From assembly GCA_944474755.1 (NCBI GenBank), contig OX104114.1, forward strand, positions 79,222,623 to 79,286,622: 64,000 nt of DNA, written 5' to 3'. This stretch comes from Limnoperna fortunei. Its lineage: Eukaryota; Mollusca; Bivalvia; Mytilida; Modiolidae. Below the pieces are notes generated by a model that ran no database searches, was not told where the DNA came from, and saw only the letters and a list, made by a program, of their open reading frames with translations. Both the position numbers and the translations under genes were made by a program. Every line of letters starts with the position of its first letter. Position 1 is the stretch's first letter. Shown one piece after another: positions 1 to 14,427 of this stretch.

Positions 1-2218
1 AGAATTTCCTTTTATCCAAAGGGCGTTCATAATTTAGAAAAACGACGAGACAGTAAAATGAACATTACGACAGTTTTCATGCAATGCACCATTCTAACAC
101 TATAACTGTGCATATTGAACATTTAAACGTGAATCATACTTTTGTTTTTGTAGAAAATAACAAATTTTCCATTTAAAATCCGGTTTACAAATACCACTGT
201 GGACATTTAACAACAAACATTATCGAACTTGGGTTAGTATAATGGATCTTGTAACTCACGTGATCTATGGCTATTTACCTGAACAGGTTATGGTTGATTA
301 ATTTTTACAATAATATGGATTAATGTAGCAATATGAAGGTATGTTGATTTACATGTTAATTTCTCAACTTTTGTGATAGAAATTAAAATTTATGTCATTA
401 TCCATCTTTCCAAGCGTATTTTTCAATAGAATTTACCTGTGAAATTAAATTTTCATTTGAAAACGCGCAAGGCCTAGAGCCGCGTTTTTCATGGCGTTTT
501 TACATGCAATTTTCTATTGCGTCTTTTTTTTTGGTGAAAAATGTAGTTTTGAATATGAAGACGTTGGAACTAAAGTAATTCTATTATAAAGCTGTTATAA
601 CATATTAGTTAAAGTTTATGGTAAGCGACTGCGTCGTTAGTATATATTGAGTATATATAGTGTTTTTACATAAAGGTGAATTAAGCGAATTAGTATAAAA
701 TAAAAGTTCTGTACTTAACGCACGTGACTTAACGGTATATAATCAATGTTATAACGATTCCAATTCAGTTTTTAAAAGTGAATCATATCAAAGATATTTA
801 AAAAGTCTTAATGAGTAATGGAAAACCAACCTCGTTGAATCTATATATAGTAAAATACATCATTTTTGTTATTCACATATAAAATTAGTTATTTTTAGTT
901 TACATGGATAGCTAAGAGAAAAATGCCAGTTTTTTTACTATTTTTGCCAGCAACTATGTTTCTACAATTGTATAAACAGCCTAAACAGGACCTATAAAAA
1001 GCGAAAAGCGGAAATAAATCGCGCCATTGAAATGCGTTGTAAATTATGAATGGGATAGTTCTCCTGTGTGTGATTTGTATTTAAATACGCTCAAAGTTCA
1101 ACGTGTAAAAATCAAACAGAAAGATCAAAAATGAAAAAAGTGCGGTCAAGATTATGGTTTCTGATGTAAATTATGTGCTAATATCCAAAACATATCTACC
1201 TATTGAAAATCGGTCAGATTAATATTCGAGGTAACCAATGTGTATTCATCCATTAAATTTAAACTTAATTGAAAATCGGTCAAATTCCTCAAACGTATTT
1301 CACACTGGGCTTGCTCTTCCGCAAACTGAAGTCGCGTTTTGTAACATTTTAAAAATGATTTCTTGCAAAAAGATTGCTTTAAGTAACTTGAATTTTCAAT
1401 ACCCTTTATTAATTAAAATATTATTTCACAATACATGATCCTATGTATAAACGTAACATGAATAGTGACAAGCTTTGATTAACAATTTAGAAAATATATA
1501 CATTTTACAGCAAAATATGAAAATATACATAAAAATCATACAGAATAGCTGTCAAAACGATCGAAGTCGGTTTGAACTGATACAAGCCAGTTTCACCCTT
1601 AACACCCCATAAAACAATTTGAAGCATAACGGCTATATTAAACGTGTCCTAAATAAAACATTTTTATTTTTTCCTGGTATAGTCATTATCCTTAGAAATT
1701 AAATTAATTTGTTAAAATAATCATTTTTAATTATTAAATATATAAATATTGATGAATTCCATTGTGACTCTTGACGTTAATTAGGGTAATGTTATTTGTA
1801 TGTTTTGATAAGTCGTTTGTTTAAACAACGAACTTGATGTATTATCAGTGCGGTACACATTTCCATTTTGTTGACATGCGTGTATGTACATATTTGTTAT
1901 AAAAATTTACTTTGAAAACATGACTTTAATTAGTATCCGGTATGTACTAAGTTTACATAGAGATCGAGAGTTGTGAACAGGTATATACTATTTCTTAAAT
2001 TCATACAATATCATCTTCTACTTGTTAGTTAATAATGAGTTAATGTATATTAAGGCAAGTTTTCTTCCGTTTTTTTTTGGTTGGTTTTTTTACGTTACAT
2101 ATTTATGAAATTTTGCAAGACATTACAAGTTATCTTATCTTGTTTCTGATTTTTTGTTGTTGCAATTTGAAATCAGAACCTTTTTATCAACTAAAAATAA
2201 TCTGGTCATTCCACAAAG

Positions 2219-2570
2219 TCAGTGATTCCGAATGTACGTTTGCTCTCTCGACAGAACGTACGCAGACTCCGAAACCCTTAATTGGGTCATGTAAGTCAGA
2301 GATTCCAAGTGTTGTTGGATCCCTCGGCTAAACGTACGTAGGCTCATAATCCCTTACTTCGGTCAGGGATTCCCAATGTACGTCAATTTCCTTTACAGAA
2401 CGTACGAAGACTTCGAATCCATTCATCGGAGATTCCGAGCGTACATTTTTTGTATTTTTCGTTCCCTCGACAGTATATATGTGGACACCGAACCCATTAC
2501 TTGGCTCCTCTAAGTGAGGGGTTGCTAGTGTACGTTCGTTCCCTCGACAGAACGCACGTAGAATCCGAAC
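2219..2570. repeat. Degenerate tandem repeat, about five units
   Basis: Units of about 64-88 bp share a CCCTCGACAGAACGTACG-like core and a CCGAACCC-like segment. Copies differ from one another markedly, so this is an old minisatellite. Confidence 0.6.
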
Positions 2571-4509
2571 CCCTTACATGTCAGGATGAAAAAAAATGTA
2601 AAGTTTCTTTGGTTTCTTTCAATTATTTGGGCTTTTAAAAAATTTCTCTGGGATGTTTGTATTATTTAATAACAGATTTGTTAAGGTTACAAAAGCAATT
2701 AAATCCCTTCTTCAGACAATTTCTTTTGCAATATATATAGATCGATATTCTGTTTGATCTGTATCCGCCATTTTATTATTGATTGATGACTAAGATGGAT
2801 ACCTGAGGCAGATTAACTTGGACAGGTATTCAGAAATACACACATTCGAAATTTATGTGAAAAATCCTCAAGGTAAACTTGTTTTTTGTACATTATTTTG
2901 ATCCAAGTTGCCCATAAACCTTTCTTGAGACTGTTGTTACCGTGCACAGTACATGTAAGAAAGTATGCTGAATCTTTAAATGATTTTGATGTTTATTTCC
3001 CAACAAGTTTTAGTTAAAATCATCGGCGTTAGCAATTCAATAGATCTATCATTCACAGTAATTGCTTTCCAAATTTATGTTTGCTTATCAGTTTTTTATC
3101 TCTTCAATTTAAATTGCGTAACTGCTCACACCTTTAAAAAAATTATTGATAATAAGTACACTACTAATGCATGTCGATGTACAAATGTTTATATAAGAAA
3201 ATATTGTATGACATTGACGAGGAAGAATGGTCTTATGATTTATATAATAACAGAGTTGACTCAAATGGAAATAAACTTCGTATTACAGATTGTACAAAAA
3301 TTTCTTTGAGACAACATCATACTTTAAAAAATGTTCCTAAATGCAACACATATATGTTCTAGAAGTAGAAATTGAGTTACGTCGATGCACTATGCCAACC
3401 ACGCCTTTATCAAAATGTTGTTGAAACAATTTTTTAATGTCATTTGATTCTTTCTCAGATTTGTGCCTTGATTTATTTACTTATATGAAACAGTGTTATA
3501 ACTTAAAGTCTTTATTCTATGTTTTATTGCAAAAAATATTGTGTACTTTAAAGAGATATTTTTAATCGTTTTATTATGTCTAAATGATATTCACTGAAAG
3601 TGACTAATAAGCATAAGGTTGGGTACCTTTATTTTAAGTAGATTTATTGTAATTGTATTGATATGAATGTTTGCTTTATTGGTACTTGACAGTAAAGTAT
3701 ACTCTCTTTCTGTCTGTCATTCAACAAGAAATCGTTGAAAATTTATTTTCCAACACATATTTAAGTCTGGAAGCAGTATGTTCCTTTTTACTCAATAATA
3801 CGGTTAATGAACTCGCCATGTGCACTACACCTGAACTCGCCATGTACACTACACCTTTACAACCACATTTTTGTATTAGAATTTGTTTACAATGTAAGAG
3901 ATCATGTGATGAGTTCAAATTTAGGGCCATGACCTTTTACTATATTTAGTTCTTATACACGAATACTCTTTTAATAGTATTAATTGTGAATAAATAACTA
4001 TAACAGAAAAAAACCAAGCGATAGACGTGTATTTCTAAAACAACATCCATATTTTTCATCAGAAAAATTTTCTTCAATAGGGCAACACAGTATGAATGGT
4101 AATAATTTTAAATTTCACAACCTCCGCTTTTAATCTCGGCCATTATGATAAACATTGATTTAATTACTTTCTGAATACTTTGATACAATTGTATGCAAAT
4201 TTATCTTCTAAAAAGGAATGAAAAATAAAGGAAATTTAGTGAATGAGATCTGGAAAAGTACAAGGAAAAATATAAAGGAGAAAAAAACTCAAGGACATGT
4301 AATTTGACAAGTGTAACAACAACGTCCGGGATTAAAACTCGGTTGCAAAGTATGTTCGTACCATATGTGATACGTGATAATTATTATTAGGCAATTTTGT
4401 AGAAATAACACTAGGTTTATGTTACAAATAAAATCAGGTATGCAGTTCAGAGCAAAAGTCGTATACTCCCACACAACAATCTTTTCCTAGGTGGCGTTGT
4501 ACTTACAAG

Positions 4510-4715
4510 AAGCTGAGATAGCGGGTTAAAATATAATTGTGAGCAGGGTGCGCTCGATTCCATACTTAATTGACCACGAATGCCAGTTTTTACACCGAAG
4601 CTCGGCAGTTATCCAAGGGTACTCCAGCTTCTGTAACAACAATAAAAACTGGTGGCAATGATACTTGTAGCTGAAAAATTACTGAAAGTACCATTAAAAC
4701 CATTCAAACAACAAA
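4510..4715 (+). mobile_element. SINE, degraded
   Basis: Shares the body and tail of the SINE family seen at 42158-42400: a GAGCAGGGTG segment, AATGCCAGTTTTTAC, and the tail CATTAAAACCATTCAAACAA. The tRNA-like head is decayed. Confidence 0.6.
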
Positions 4716-7700
4716 AAATTCCAGGAAGCTAAATATTGTTCTCATTTAGACTGATGAGTGTGTTGGCTCCAAGCTGAAAAAAATAAACTGTCGTGGATTA
4801 ACAATCTCGGATACTTTCTACATGGTATTTTAATTTTTTTATTGTTGTATGTTACGTTTTTTTTCTTTCTATTGCATGCAATGAGTATTAGAAGAAAGCT
4901 TTTCCTCAAAGTTATCTTTCAATTTACTTTGACGTCTTTGTCTTCGTTAATTGACTATGATATTTTCGTGTCTGTACGGCAAGGGGACACATTATATTTA
5001 AATACAGTGGTGTACATGCAATTATCCCCGTGTCAGTATTATTCCTTGAATTTGATTTGTAAAAACCATATACTCGGGTGTCGCTAACCAAATTATTTCC
5101 ATGCTATTATGGAAGAAAAAGTAATTCTTAAATTTTTTAAAAATATTTTCCGTTTACAATAGAAAATCAAACTAAAGATATGCAATTGACCGACATCGGC
5201 GTCACACTATTTTTATGTCTCATCTAATGGCATTCGGCGCCAAAATGAAACTAATTCCCTACTTGCGTTAAACAAGATTTATCTCCCATTTGCAGAGTTA
5301 TCTATTCTTTAGAGCAGGTACTTTATAGTACCTACTGTGGACAAAAAGTTGTTTTTCTACAATATTTTTTTACTCACATATAGCAAAGCATCCGGTAAAA
5401 TTTATTTTGATGTGCAAACTAATTCTGCAGTTTTTTTAGCTGTACTGGTACACTCAGTCCACAGACATTATTTTAAAAAAAAATTGATTTTTCCCTATCA
5501 GTTCAATACTAGATACCTGCTGTTATGAAAGACAACTCTTAAAAATGGGAAGTAACTCTTGTATTTCCGAAAATAGTATCTCAGCCAGGTGTCGCACTCC
5601 TCCGACCTCAATTTCACGTCAATTGATTTTTTACGAAGTTTTCTTGCATTTATTTATTTAGTTTCAAAAACGACATACTGAGTCACCGTGTCTGTTGAGG
5701 TGTTTTAGCCTGAAAAATAAAAACCGCTTAATGCGTTTGGTCTAGCTTGTGCTCCTTAAATAGATTCAAATATGTCAAATTAAACAGTTATTCTCCACAG
5801 TAAATCAGCGTTTTAAAATGCGGCAGTTTTTTTATTTGATAGGGCGATTTTCTATAGTTAATTTTGACTTAAATTAGAACGTAAATGTAAGCCATAGGAG
5901 CAGGCGATTTTTGTTTTCGAAAGCTTTCGGGAAATTTCGTTTGCGGTTCAGTAGGCGGGAAAAGACTCTTGGTATTTCCGAATACTATTAAACTTTACGA
6001 GGGCAGACGTATTTGTGTAAAAAAACACAAGTTCCCATTAGTAAAAAAATGTGTGACTTACAGGTAGCAAAAGCGAAGGACGATTTGTGAGGTGTAATCA
6101 AGAGAGGCCCAGTATGAAATATGAACAGGTTATCGTGGAAATTTTTTCTATTGGATTTTCTAAGTACAAAGGTTCAAGATGGAATAATAAAACATGCAAC
6201 AGAAAACCGAGCGCCCTTTTAGTATAGCTGATCTAACAGTATTTTGCTCTCTTTCTCTCTCTATATATTTCTTGATTCAGAAAGTTTTCCAAGTACTTTG
6301 CAGCTAAAAAAAGCTATGTCTATGTTGGTTTTATTTCTTTGGACATAGTTCTACACCACTTTTCAGCCATTTTTCAGGTTTTTATTTTGGTGTAAACATA
6401 TTTATTTCATAATATAAGCATGATCATACAGGATCACACGAAACAATACAAAGAAATCATGACAATTAGGATTCAGAAACAAGCAAAGTAGCTTTTCTAG
6501 TCTGTCTCCTAAGGAAAAATATACAAACATTTGCAATTAACCTGATTGTGATATCTTGCGTATGCTCCTATCATGAAAAAAAAAGAAATAATTCAGTATA
6601 TAAAAAAATGAATGTGTTGAGGTTGGGGCGGCGGGGTGCGGGTAGTTGGGTGTGATAGAGAAAAATGCAAGCACTAGTGATTGGAGGTGATAGTTAATTG
6701 CAATGTGAATACCTATGCAGTAAATCTTTTAGATTTTATAATAAATTTTTGAGTTTGATGGAAAATGTGCGCATTGTCTTCGTCGGAAAGTTGGTCAGAT
6801 CCATACAAGAGCAAGTTTTTATTTTGGAAAGAAGCAGTAGTGTCCGGTTGAAACCACCGACCTGTGGCACATAGTGAGTCTTTAAAGTTTGACATATTAA
6901 CCTGGCAGCTGGGCGCAAACTTTTCTTTGTTCAATAAAGGAAATTCATGGCCATATTTTTTAAATGAAATCTGTACAATTTTTTTTATTAGTTCAATTTT
7001 ACAATAACACCAGAGTGTCATATTCCCAATTAATTTTTCCTGCAATTATTGAATCTGACGCAAATGCGTTGACCATATATTTATTTTTGATTATCAGTCA
7101 GTGACCGTTTATCCCCAAAATAATGACGTAACAAATGATTCTTTTCGCTGAAATGGACTTAAACGCGCTCATATATATTTACAATAACAATTCTTAACAA
7201 GCAGAGGCCCGATTTGGTTAGAATTTTTAAGTCGTATATAAGTAGAAGTTACAAAAATTATGGACAATGTATGTAAATATCGTACAACAGCTTGAATGAT
7301 AACATAATTTAAGTGTATTGACTTTACAAAAAACAAAATATAGACTTGGCACGAAATGGAGATCGAAAAGACTCGACAGAGCCTCGACTTTTCCCGTTTT
7401 TAAGCCTGAAGTGTAGTATTAAGCCATGACCAATACATAGGGGAGACACCGCTGTATTTACACATTTTGTTTTCGTCTGGGTAATGAAACCTTTCTCAAC
7501 CTTTCTCAACAGTAAATTTGGTAGACATAGTAAAAATTTTCTTAGAGTGGCTTAACAACGTGTTTAATATAATAAAATATGTCATCTTTCGAGGAAGTAC
7601 AAGTGTACATAAAAATGCCCAAGATGTTGATTAACATTTATCTATGGCATGCGGTCTGTCAAGTATGTTTTGCCGACGGTCGAGTTTTTTCATCGGTTAC

Positions 7701-8227
7701 GTCGGCCTCCTCTCCATAAAACAGGACGCCATGACTAACATGATCCCCTGGTGCAATATTTATCATTTACGCATGCTTCACTTTTAAATATAACCCCAGG
7801 TCACCACCAGTCTACTACCAAATTTGATTAGTTATTTACACACCATGTTTTTGCTAATTTTTCGCGCGTTTTGTTTCGTCGTAAATTTCTGTCAGCATAA
7901 TTAAGCTACCTGCATTTTAAACCTTTCGAGTTAAACTGGCCATTTTCTGTTATTTCCAGAAACGAGACAGAAATCTATAAATCGTTCTTTTGATAAACTT
8001 TCTTTATGTCAATTTGATACTGAAAAACATACGTTACGTCATTGTATCGGAATATTGTCATTTACAATTAATGCTCACGTAAATTTTGAGGTAATGTTGC
8101 AAAAAGGTTAAAAAATCACTATAGATCCTGCACAGAGCACATAACAGGTTCCTCCGTTTACTGCGGAATTATATTTGTCGTCTGCATGCCCGTCAGGTTA
8201 GTAAAAAAATTTACCGATAATTGTAAA

Positions 8228-9018
8228 CAAGTGTGGACACAGAAAAACGTCTCGCCTGCATTCCGCATCAGTAATGAAAATAAATTTCGTCATAAGCATT
8301 ACGTAAATAGCATTAAATATCAGCAGCCGCCTGTATACGAAATATTGTCACCATACCATGCGTAGTTACAGGGGAACAGCCGTAACCCAAAAACTTTAAC
8401 GTAGTCACTGGACCGTGAAATTGATGTCAAGGTCAGGTGGAACCTACCGTACAGTCATGTACTAATCATCAGCAACATATATACCAAATATTGTCATCCT
8501 ACCATGCGTAGTTACAGAGGGACTATCGTAACCCAAAAACTTTAACGTAGTCGCTGGACCGTGAAATTGAGGTCCAGGTCAGGTGACACCTACCAGACAG
8601 TCATGTACTAGTCATCAGCAACCTATACACCAAATATTGTCATCCTACCATGCGTAGTTACAGAGAAACTGTCGTAACCCAAAAACTTTAACGTAGTCGC
8701 TGGACCGTTAAATTGAGGTCAAGTTCAGGTGACACCTACCAGACAGTCATGTACTAGTCATCAGCAACCTATACACCAAATATTTTCATCCTACCATGTG
8801 TAGCTACAGAGGAACTGTCGTAACCCAAAAACTTTAACGTAGTCGCTGGACCGTGAAATTAAGGTCAAGGTCATGTGACAGGTAACTGACTTGCAAGTTC
8901 TCATCATAAGCTACCTCTGGACCAAATTTGATGGACCTAAGGCTTGGGCTTACAAATATATGAAGCAAGATGTCAAGTGTTTACGCCGCCGCCGCCGCCG
9001 CCCCCGCCGGATTCCCAG
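8228..9018 (-). mobile_element. 146-bp-repeat element, copy 1 (truncated)
   Basis: Minus-strand copy of the family described at 48812-50365. It starts with the complement of the CCACACTTG terminus and has four internal 146-bp repeats (8411, 8557, 8703, 8849). It ends in a GCC-repeat tract without the terminal palindrome, so it is truncated at that end. Confidence 0.88.
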
Positions 9019-9579
9019 TTATGTTTCTGTGACGGACAGTGTCATTGCTGGCGACTTGTCTGTATAGTCCGCTTACGGTATTAAAGACAAATCCTATTAT
9101 TGTTCTTACGCAATTTGTTCATGAAAGTTGTTGTATGATGTCGTCATCATCACAATGCCGAGAAATTTCCGTTTCAGCAAATGAAGGCTTTTTGGATAGA
9201 CCCAAATATCAGTTTATAAGAGGAAATGAATACATAGAAGAATTTAAAAAAAAATAAAATAATTAATCACTTTGCAACAGCAAACATTAACAAAAATATC
9301 TTACGTAATAATGTTCTGCTCTACAAATCTAGAAAATATATTGCAGTTTGTATGAAGAAAAGCGCGACCTTTTCTTCCTGACATTTTAGACCTTTACACA
9401 TTTTTCATAAATATTTTCCCCCTGATTCTGTTACCATATTGTTTTTATTTCTTCGGAGAGTAAGTTATCTATCTTCTGTGAAAATAGTGTTATAATCATA
9501 GGTAACTTATTGCTGTCTGCGATTTCGAACGCAAACTAAAATGGCGGTAACGTAGTAATTCCATGGAGATTGAATAATA

Positions 9580-10030
9580 GGGTTTTATTTGATAGGAAGT
9601 TTGCTTTACGTCCAGCGAGCAGTATTTCAGCTGTATTCAGGACAAGAAAAAGTTAACAAATAATAAATCAACGGAAAATGGGCGGATAGGACAAAGGTAA
9701 CAAAATTTTGACTGCCACTGGAAAAGTATGGAGTATTGGGTAGGGGCGGAAAATTTAGCCTTTTGTAGCGGCTACAATGAGCCTACTTTTTTTTTAAATC
9801 TACAAAAGGGGTCTTTATCGTGTAAGGAGCGTTGCAGTCTCCAAACACTTTACCCACAACGTCCGCGGCCAGGCTTTCCGTATTGTGACCTGACAACCCT
9901 CAATGAGAGGGTCTCTCCTATATGCCACCCGGGGACGCGCTGGGCTGCTCTGTGGATCTAGCAGTAGAAACCCACCCAGTATGGTCCCAATCGAAAAGTA
10001 GGGCATGTCCTTAAGAATATTTAGTCAGGA
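9580..10030. other. GC-richer block of unknown nature
   Basis: Base composition differs from the surroundings (for example CCACCCGGGGACGCGCTGGG near 9930). It has no splice-supported coding frame, and no second copy was recognised in this window. It may be a dispersed repeat; I do not recognise it. Confidence 0.3.
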
Positions 10031-10769
10031 GCGCAGACTATGCCATGGCATACTTAGTTAACATTATTATTAAAGCGTAAAACTTGATTCAAAGAAACGA
10101 TCGTCAGGGTTTTAGTTTGAATGTCATTCGTTTTTTATCGATCATCATAGACATAATGACAATAGACGTATTAAATTAACCAAATTTGACGAGCCTCGGT
10201 ACATGGGGGCCGGTGGGTGAGTTTTAGGTACATATCTGCTGACGGAGATTTAAAAACTCGCCCTTTTCATATATTTTCTGACATTTTAAAATGGGACCTA
10301 ATCATATACATGTATAATGAATTTTAATTTTTAAACCAGACCTATTAACATATTTTATTATTATACACCCACTTTGACCAGACAGCTCATTCAATACCAA
10401 AATGTTTACAAAACAATAGCAAAAACTTAAGCAAAAGCGAAATCGCGAGAAACAAAATGTATGTTTTTCTTGTCTTTTAGAAATTCTTCTCCCTTTGCTT
10501 ATTTATTCTCTTGGCGGCACAATGACAGAGCCCACATCTGTGGGGATTCCTATCAACACATTAACACCCATTTATTAATGTAATGTTAGTTTATTTGACA
10601 ACATATGAGCATGTCGTTTAATATGATGTTATTGAAGCACTGTGGTTTACCTCAGCTTTAGATGAGAATTTAGGGCATTTATATATTTTTAATAAAAAGA
10701 TAAAAAAAGAGGCACTTTCATGCTACACATCAGTATTACTCTATATATGCCACCCCCCTTCCCCTCGTG

Positions 10770-10999
10770 TGCTCGATAGCCAAGGGGTTAGGGGGGGTGT
10801 TAGTCATCTACTAATAAGCCTGCGCCTTTCAACACTGTGGTCTCAAGCCTAATTGTAAGAAGTGTGTGTACTCAATCTAATTTGACATGGATTGTGAGTT
10901 TTTCTATCTTCGGTCTGAGTTTTCTTGGCTTCCTCCAACAATTAAACTTAACGCCATGATATAGCTGAAAGATGTGTTAAACACCATTCAAACAAACAA
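10770..10999 (+). mobile_element. SINE, degraded
   Basis: Head remnant TCGATAGCCAAGGGGTTAG, then a body ending GCCATGATATAGCTGAAAG and a tail CACCATTCAAACAAACAAAC, as in the other SINE copies. Confidence 0.65.
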
Positions 11000-12479
11000 A
11001 CTAAATGTCAACAAGTTTTGTATTTGCTATATATGGTTCTGCCCTTACATATGTAACATTTAAATTTGACACACATTCGAGACAGCCGATATATTTAATA
11101 TAAGATTGTCTCCTAAGACGAGCAGGGCGAGACGTCAGTTTTCTATTTTGCTTATATATATTATTTAGCAAAAAAATATAGTAAATCAAGCCTTTCCCTA
11201 AATATTTCATAAAGGTGTTAACTAGTTCTTACGCACTTGTAATCTTAATTTGTAAACATTAAAAGACACGATTTTGGAGACAAAATATGACAAAAACGTA
11301 AAGGTTGGGGTTGATGTCATGACAAAACCTGCATTTGCAACAACTATTTATATTGTTAATTCGTGTTAAATCTTTCTACAGCTGTGGCATAAAAGTCGAG
11401 TAAAACGAATGTATCCTGTCGTTCGACTTCTTTATGAATATAATAAAAATACCAAAAATGTAAGACGGATGTAGATGAACGCCGTGATGTATTTTACCTT
11501 TACCTCATTACAAACTCTATTTGGCGATGAACTATTTATGCAAGATCCATACAAATTCTAAGGTAGGCCATACGATATGATTAATGTTGAGTGCCACGTT
11601 GAATTATTAAGAATACCCGGTAGTTCTTTTGCGATTCATAAATAGATGACTCACGGTAAAAAAAACACGAGTGTTTCAAAATTAAAATATTGTAATTGAC
11701 GACAATATGCGCAAAATTCAAAAACCATTCGGTCTTTACGGCAGTAACATTAATATATACAGAATGTCTATAATTCCAAAAAACGTGTGTCAGGCTCTCT
11801 GAAAATGTTGAAAATGTAGGAATTTGCACCATTAACCCCAGAACCACCTGCAATACTTTTGTTGCATAACTTCGCTTCGTTGTTACACAAGCTGATAGTA
11901 TAGGAAATGTTGAAAATAAAGGTGTATCTCTATAATAGCAAAAAAAAAATCAAATAGACTGTGTCAAAGTATGATTTTTCAAGTGACAGCAAATTTTCTT
12001 TACATTGTCCATTAATTGTTACCGTTGTTCTCGTCATAAAAATACTGCAATGATTAATTAATGGATCAATAAATAACCTTATACACAAGGACATTAAATT
12101 TGTGGCAGATTAACTACCTGCTATAAGAGCAAGGGTCAACTACAAATATTTTATAACATTTTATTGTTATAACATCTAAGTGTCTATTTAAAATTCAGCA
12201 TTCAGTTTAAGTGTTTCATTAAATTCGTTTTTAAAATATCACTTAGATCATCTCGATCACTTAATCAAATACACATTTATTTTATCCAAGCAAATTCTAA
12301 CGTTTTTTTATTTAAATATAACCAACGAATGTATTGCTCAGCAATAGAATTTTCTCAATTACCACGAGAACTGATGAGATTATAAAGTTTTGATTGGATG
12401 AAATCAATAATAACAAAACTCTCAGCTAAGAATTTGTTTATGGCGTCAAGGCTAGATAATAAGTTTTATCTTTTGATTT

Positions 12480-12720
12480 TTGTTTGAATGGTATTTTAAC
12501 GCCACTTTCAGCCATTTTTTCAGCTATATCATGGCGCCCAGTTTTTATTGGGGGAGGAAGCCGGAGTACCCGGAAAAAACCCCCGACCTGCGGTAGGTAA
12601 ACTGGCAATTCTTGTCAATTAAGATTGGAGTCGAGTACACCCTGTCTGCAGTGAGAATCGAACCCGCAATCTCAGTGTTGACAGACCACGTCATCAACCT
12701 TGACCACTCGGCCACCAAGG
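12480..12720 (-). mobile_element. tRNA-derived SINE, near complete
   Basis: Read on the minus strand, the head has TGGCCGAGTGGTCAAGG (A-box-like) and GGGTTCGATTCTC (B-box), with a tRNA-like spacing and no structural tRNA end. The body follows and the tail is GGCGTTAAAATACCATTCAA. The best-preserved head of the family in this window. Confidence 0.85.
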
Positions 12721-13823
12721 TCACTAATAAGTTTTAATGTATAAAATGGCAATATTTACTGATGTTGATAACACCTTCGACGCATAGAATTTCGCGACAA
12801 TAATACTGTATTAACATATATAATCTTTTTTTTCTTGAATTCTTTCTTAGGGGAAGCGAAAGGGGAAAATACAAACTCATAGATTTTTGCCTTGTATTCG
12901 AAAATAGCGTTTAATATGAGAATATCTGAAAATCAAACGTTTTCGGACTATATTTCGGATATATTGGCAGTTTCTTTTCGAGTATGTTGTTTCTTATTAT
13001 GTTGATTTACATCAACGATAAAGTTCACTTATGACGTAAAAAACAATTACTTGTGTAATTCATTACATTTCTTAAAGAAAACAAAATTTTGTTCCATATA
13101 AATTTTCCATCATTAATATCCACTGTCAGTTTTCATTTGTCGTTTTTTGTTATCAGTTTTATTAGACTACAGTAAACTTTCAGTCGTATTCGAATGTTTG
13201 CTCAATTCCAACAAAGGTCACTTTATAAACTAATATAATGCATAATCAAATGAAATTGTTTGAATTTGAAGTACACAGAAGTGGTATGAAAACATTTGCT
13301 TTAACTAATACACATTACACATGGAGTATATGTCAATTTATTTAAAAAGGCGTAAGATAAAATACGTAGTGTTTTTGGTTAATAACTTCTCTGTTAATTA
13401 CAAACCTTGAACTAGAGTGTAGGTAACTGTGTCTCGTGTATATATATAGCCGGACGTCTATTGAAGTGGTCTGGTTTGAACCATAAGAAATTACTCTCAA
13501 TGAACCTACTTATACCAGAGCGTCAACTCCCATGCAGTCCACAAAGGACTGTTTCATTATAACATTATATAGTATATGGCACCAGGGAACACCCATGTAT
13601 GTAAATACAGCAGAAATAATAGCACGGGTTCTATTGGTTCTATTGGTGCTCATTTTGATAAGGTCTTTGTATTAACGTGTCTTCCGTTTTTCAATCTTTT
13701 TATACACAACACTCATTACATTTGGTCGATGGGTGGACTCGATCAACTGTCTGTGTGCTGTTTCTGCACGTGGTTATATTTTGAATATAGAAGTGCTGAA
13801 TATGGATCTGACATAATATAATA

Positions 13824-13991
13824 ACCAATCAAATGACCCCCATCAAGCCTAGGTTGATGTCACCTCAATCCATTGTTTGACCAATCAAATGACATCCATC
13901 CAGCCTAGGTTGATGTCACCTCAATCCATTGTTTGACCAATCAAATGACATCCATCCAGCCAAGGTAGTTGTCACCTTAATCCATGGTCCG
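13824..13991 (+). repeat. Three 56-bp repeats with CCAAT motifs, upstream of contactin
   Basis: Units start at 13824, 13880 and 13936. Each begins ACCAATCAAATGAC, so it brings a CCAAT box, and each contains GTTGATGTCAC or a close variant. The array ends just before a TATA box. Its position suggests an amplified proximal promoter module, but no binding data are visible. Confidence 0.7.
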
Positions 13992-14003
13992 ACTTCTCGA
14001 CTT

Positions 14004-14010
14004 TATAAAA
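14004..14010 (+). promoter_or_regulatory. Candidate TATA box of contactin
   Basis: TATAAAA in a short GC-richer patch, 13 bases after the CCAAT repeat array and 418 bases before the start codon. Transcription would be expected to start near 14034. An acceptor at 14414 means that at least part of 14034-14414 is probably a short 5' UTR intron. A possible donor, CAG|GTACTT, sits at 14037 but is too close to the predicted start to be convincing. Confidence 0.45.
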
Positions 14011-14427
14011 ACGGTGGAATAAGCGGTTGCCTGCAGGTACTTTGGCCTAAACAAGTGCTGTATACTATTAGTTTAAAAAGGCACTGTTAAACGTAATTTC
14101 ATTAATCAATAATAACCACGTCAAGACAGTTCTGTACATTTCAAAATATGTTACATGTATATTTTAACCTTTATTTACTCGTCCTTTTGCCTGAATCATT
14201 TAGTCTTATGATATGATTTGTCAATTTAGATGTTTTTGCTTGGTTTTAATATCGCATTTCTCTTTGTTAACCTAAGTTTCCATAACATACGTAAAACAAA
14301 CATATATGTATGTACGTACTTTTTTGTATACATGTTCCCCTTGCGGTTAATTTCTACGTCATATATTTATACATTATATAACTATATTACCGATTTCTGA
14401 CGTCGTTTTTTCAGATGTAACAGTAAA

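Larger units (their letters stand above)
1..13800. other. Upstream region with no recognisable gene
   Basis: AT-rich sequence in which no exon with convincing codon content or splice phase could be read on either strand. Open frames are short and low-complexity. It contains the repeats listed separately (2219-2570, 4510-4715, 8228-9018, 9580-10030, 10770-10999, 12480-12720) and is otherwise unassigned. Confidence 0.6.

Noticed and set aside
9039..9257. 72-residue open frame after the first repeat element
   Set aside because: No domain, no splice support, ends in a poly-A tract; a chance frame in repeat-adjacent DNA.
12480..12720. Possible tRNA gene on the minus strand
   Set aside because: A- and B-box sequences are present, but there is no closing acceptor stem; the same head occurs in other copies joined to a SINE body and tail.
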